A stretch of DNA of 64,000 nt from Aphidius gifuensis. Lineage: Eukaryota > Arthropoda > Insecta > Hymenoptera > Braconidae. The translations under genes were made by a program, and so were the position numbers. The notes beneath the pieces were generated by a model. It saw nothing but the letters and a program-made list of their open reading frames with translations, was not told the DNA's origin and did no database searches. Numbering within the stretch: the first letter of the stretch is position 1; every line of letters begins with the position of its first letter. Positions 61,377 through 64,000 of this stretch are shown piece after piece. The DNA lies in contig NC_057789.1 of assembly GCF_014905175.1 (NCBI RefSeq), forward strand, positions 1,674,001 to 1,738,000, written 5' to 3'.

Positions 61377-62208
61377 TTATGATTCTTGTGGTGTATCAGC
61401 TGATTGTGGAATTAATCTCGTTGGATCACTGTGAAGAATAAATAAAATATTAAATTAACATGTTGGAAATTATTGATAAATCATAGTTTGATTGTTCTTA
61501 CTCGAGAAGTGATGGATCCAGGCCTTCTTGGGTCATTTTAATTTGAACTGCTGGTTTTGGTACTCCAAAATTAATCATCTTAAAAAATTTTTCATAAACT
61601 GGATGTTTATTTATTGGCTGGAGATTAGATTTTTCAGTGATTGGTTTATCATCATTTTCAGAATCACCAGGTTCATCATCAACTTTATTATCTGGTTCAT
61701 TGTTTTCTTCACTAATTTTTTTGTCAGTTTTATTATCAATTTTTATATTTTTCTTTTCATTATTTTTTGATTTATCTTTTCTCTTTTTTTTCTTTTTTTT
61801 CTTTACAGATGAATCTGTGGTGTCTGGTATTTTTTCCTCTAGACCAGGAACTGAAGCTAGCTGTTGTTTATCAAAAAAATAAATAACATTATGACAGTGA
61901 TAATTTTAATTTATTGAGGTGTTTACTCACACGAGACTCAAGTATCACAAGTGCAGCTTCAATTTTTTGTAATTTATTTTCAAATTCATACAGCTTTTCT
62001 TCACAATTTAAAGCAAATTTATTTAAAAATGTCACAGTATTAACAACAAAATGATTAATAAATGATACTATTCTTTTTTGGTGTATTGGTGGTACCTAGA
62101 TGACAAAAAAAAAAAACAATTAAATTATCACAAAGTTTATGAGAACAATTAACAAACCTTGCTGTAGTCAATTGTTGGCTCAACAATTGGAACACTATTG
62201 TCATTCAT
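61377..62208 (-). CDS. WASHC3: WASH complex subunit 3 (CCDC53)
   Basis: Exons 62208-62158, 62095-61931, 61860-61502 and 61428-61377, encoding 208 residues. The family signature VPPIHQKRIVSFINHFVV is followed by a coiled coil (FLNKFALNCEEKLYEFENKLQ) and the conserved link LASVPGL. A Lys-rich patch (VKKKKKKRKDKSKNN) is then followed by an acidic/polar linker. A second conserved segment follows (YEKFFKMINFGVPKPAVQIKM), and EGLDPSLL near the end is typical of the family. The subunit belongs to the WASH complex, which activates Arp2/3 on endosomes for retromer sorting. PYM lies upstream on the same strand, about 600 bp away, and is transcribed towards it. Confidence 0.93.
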
Positions 62209-62814
62209 TTTAAACTATTCAACATACAATAAATACTATTTAAATTATCTTTTTATTATAAACAAAATAACCACTGTCAACTTGTCATCTGACAGATAAA
62301 AAATAAAAAAATAAAAAAAAACATTGCGATGGCAGCGACTCGTATCAGTAACACCAAGAAGTTCATCAAGTTTTTCATCAAAAAAAGAAATTTAATTTTC
62401 CAACTGGAGCTTATTTTTTTCCCTGATAAAACAAACAAATTATTGTTTTATTTTTAGCAACAATTGTTTAACAAATTAACACTATTATTTGTATCAAAAA
62501 AATTATTCATCACACGCTGAATTTGTTGATGTACCATTTCGAAAAAAAATTGTTTTAAAAGTTGAATGTCTCTTCTGTTAATAGCATGTTGAAAAAAATA
62601 TTTATAATAATCAATTAATAATTATAAACAATCTTTAAATTATTGTTGATAAAAAAAAGTTATATATTCAAATAAAAGTTGAAATTTACAATAATTATAA
62701 CTATTAAAAAATATTAATTTGTATAAATTTGACGTCAGAATTGATATTTTATTTTTTTTTTTGTTAAAATGAATTATTTTTTAAGTTATATTGCATATAA
62801 AATTAAAAAATTAA
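62209..62814. other. Spacer between PYM and WASHC3
   Basis: Contains the WASHC3 5' region and the PYM 3' region. A less AT-rich patch at 62330-62375 contains a 42-codon plus-strand ORF (MAATRISNTKKF) and a 27-codon minus-strand ORF near 62540-62460 (MVHQQIQRVMNNFF). Neither is recognised or supported. Confidence 0.45.
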
Positions 62815-63733
62815 TTATTGATTTGATTCAAGTGTCTTAATTTCATCTTGAACATCATTTTTTTTGCCTATTTTATCTAAAATTTCTTTATCTGGATTTT
62901 TAATATCACCATTTTTAATTTTACTCTCAAGTAATTCAATTTCACGTAATTTTTTACGTAAATTTTTAAGTCTTTTCATACTATCACTAAGATGTGATTG
63001 ACTATCTTGTCTAGTTGATGGTGCTGCTTGTGGTTTTGTTGATTTTTTTGTTTGTTTTTGCATTTTTTGATTATTAGCTGCTTGATTTTTAGGTTTATCA
63101 GCAGGTTCAGTGATTGTTGTAACAGCTAAATCATTAGCCAATGATTGAACAGTTTTAGTTTTATTTTTCTTCTTTTTCTTTTTTGGTTCATCAACAATAA
63201 CTAAGCCAGGAATTATTTTTGTTTCAGCATCAACTTTAGCTTTATGAGCAGCAACATATTCAGCAGACATTCCTGGTGGAAATGTTGGTTTATTTTTAGA
63301 AAATTGTTTTCCTAAACTTTCATAACTGAAAACAACAAATAAAACAACATAAATTATTAGTCTAGAATTTTTTTTAGATGATTTTTCTTGTTGATAATAA
63401 TACAACTTGATTATTGTTGATGATTTTAGTTTATCTTTGTTGACTTACAGTGGGACTTCATCTTGTGGTACATATCCATCTCTGACTCTTCTTGGTTTTC
63501 TCCAGGTACCATCTGGTCGTTGACTAGCTGCTATAAAAGTTCCAGCTGGATAAAAATAACAAACATTATTATTAATATTAATTAGCTATGTTTTTAATAA
63601 TTGTTATTAAAATTATGGATATGTTGTTTACATGTCTGGGAGGTTATAAAGAATCCGGCTTTGATGATTTAACAATAGTTAACTTGTAAATATTTTGATA
63701 TTACTTACCGTCTTCTTTTACGTAAGATGTCAT
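62815..63733 (-). CDS. Pym: PYM, exon junction complex partner of Mago and Y14
   Basis: Exons 63733-63709, 63545-63449 and 63325-62815, encoding 210 residues. The N-terminal Mago-Y14 binding motif is spread over the first two exons: FIAASQRPDGTWRKPRRVR and DGYVPQDEVPLYES. Then come PPGMSAEY and a Lys-rich stretch (PKKKKKKNKTK). The C-terminal helix (SMKRLKNLRKKLREIELLES) is characteristic of the family. PYM disassembles exon junction complexes on translated mRNA in the cytoplasm and contacts the 40S ribosome. The first exon encodes only eight codons and a base, a layout that would be missed by ORF scanning. Confidence 0.93.
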
Positions 63734-64000
63734 TGTTATTTTAATGCAGTGTGATTATATTTTGTGTTTATTAATTGTTTATTTAAATATACATGACATC
63801 ACTGAGTAATTTTGTAAATTATTTATTGAGACTTTCAATTTTGGAGCACAGATTGTTGTTTTTTTTTTTTTTATTTATTGTGGTGTCTACTTTATCGATT
63901 GTCAGTTTAATTATTAATTTTTTTTTTTTCATTTTAGTTCAAGCGTTTGCCGAGGTAGAAGAATTCGCTCGTAGAAAAATTCTCCAGTATATATTTTTAT
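63734..64000. promoter_or_regulatory. PYM upstream region, possible start of a divergent gene
   Basis: PYM promoter region. After a T-rich acceptor-like run (TTTCATTTTAG ending at 63937), a less AT-rich segment follows to the window end and is open in one plus-strand frame (QAFAEVEEFARRKILQY). Too short to call. Confidence 0.3.

Noticed and set aside
62329..62457. Plus-strand 42-codon ORF MAATRISNTKKF...
   Set aside because: Short, low-complexity towards the end and antisense to the WASHC3 upstream region; no family recognised.
1..64000. CRISPR arrays, tRNA/rRNA genes, transposase or viral genes
   Set aside because: Looked for and not seen; repeats lack CRISPR spacing, no clover-leaf was recognised and no viral or transposase motif appears.

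Overview
The window is a very AT-rich stretch of animal nuclear genome, with short GT-AG introns, long poly-A/T runs, spliced genes and no operons. The gene set is Sac1, Fuzzy, AREL1, Dorsal/NF-kB, WASH complex subunit 3, PYM and prothymosin. A Dorsal gene with a Dorsal-B-type read-through isoform points to an insect. The base composition and several Dorsal paralogs fit a hymenopteran, possibly a parasitoid wasp, but that placement is inference. I rebuilt exon structures by hand from splice sites and reading-frame phase. The summed coding length is a multiple of three for every gene annotated as complete or intact.

Layout. (1) 1-1285, minus: the 5' part of an F-box/LRR gene running off the left edge, then the first two exons of fuzzy. 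(2) 1670-3733, plus: Sac1, divergent from fuzzy. (3) 4722-16544, plus: an AREL1-type HECT ubiquitin ligase with an 8.4 kb first intron that holds a second, phase-matched first exon. (4) 17523-19518, minus: an intron-poor Dorsal-like Rel gene. (5) 21159-37234, plus: five tandem F-box/LRR genes, three apparently intact (one of them needing a GC splice donor), one shortened in frame and one broken. (6) 37695-40158, minus: a coiled-coil gene whose 3' end has been copied between the F-box genes. (7) 42252-52472, plus: three more Rel genes, namely a canonical dorsal with A and B isoforms, a tandem duplicate that keeps only the Rel homology region plus nuclear localisation signal, and a strongly diverged Rel gene. 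(8) 54708-59111, minus: a prothymosin-like acidic nuclear protein. (9) 61377-63733, minus: WASHC3 (CCDC53) and PYM.

The most unusual part is 17.5-52.5 kb. Four Rel/NF-kB genes flank an expanding F-box/LRR array. Three of the four Rel proteins have changed DNA-recognition loops, and one has lost its activation domain. The array has grown by duplication of a composite unit: upstream module, F-box gene, and 3' end of the coiled-coil gene. I suggest, without functional proof, that this is a fast-evolving regulatory or immune locus in which divergent Rel proteins tune Dorsal and F-box adaptors diversify target recognition.

Non-coding structure includes a perfect 42-bp-arm palindrome beside a CACGTG cluster, a MITE-like insertion with about 28-bp inverted ends, a foldback repeat block at 33.7-34.2 kb, and a small foldback in the left-edge F-box intron. 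I saw no tRNA, rRNA, CRISPR array or viral gene.
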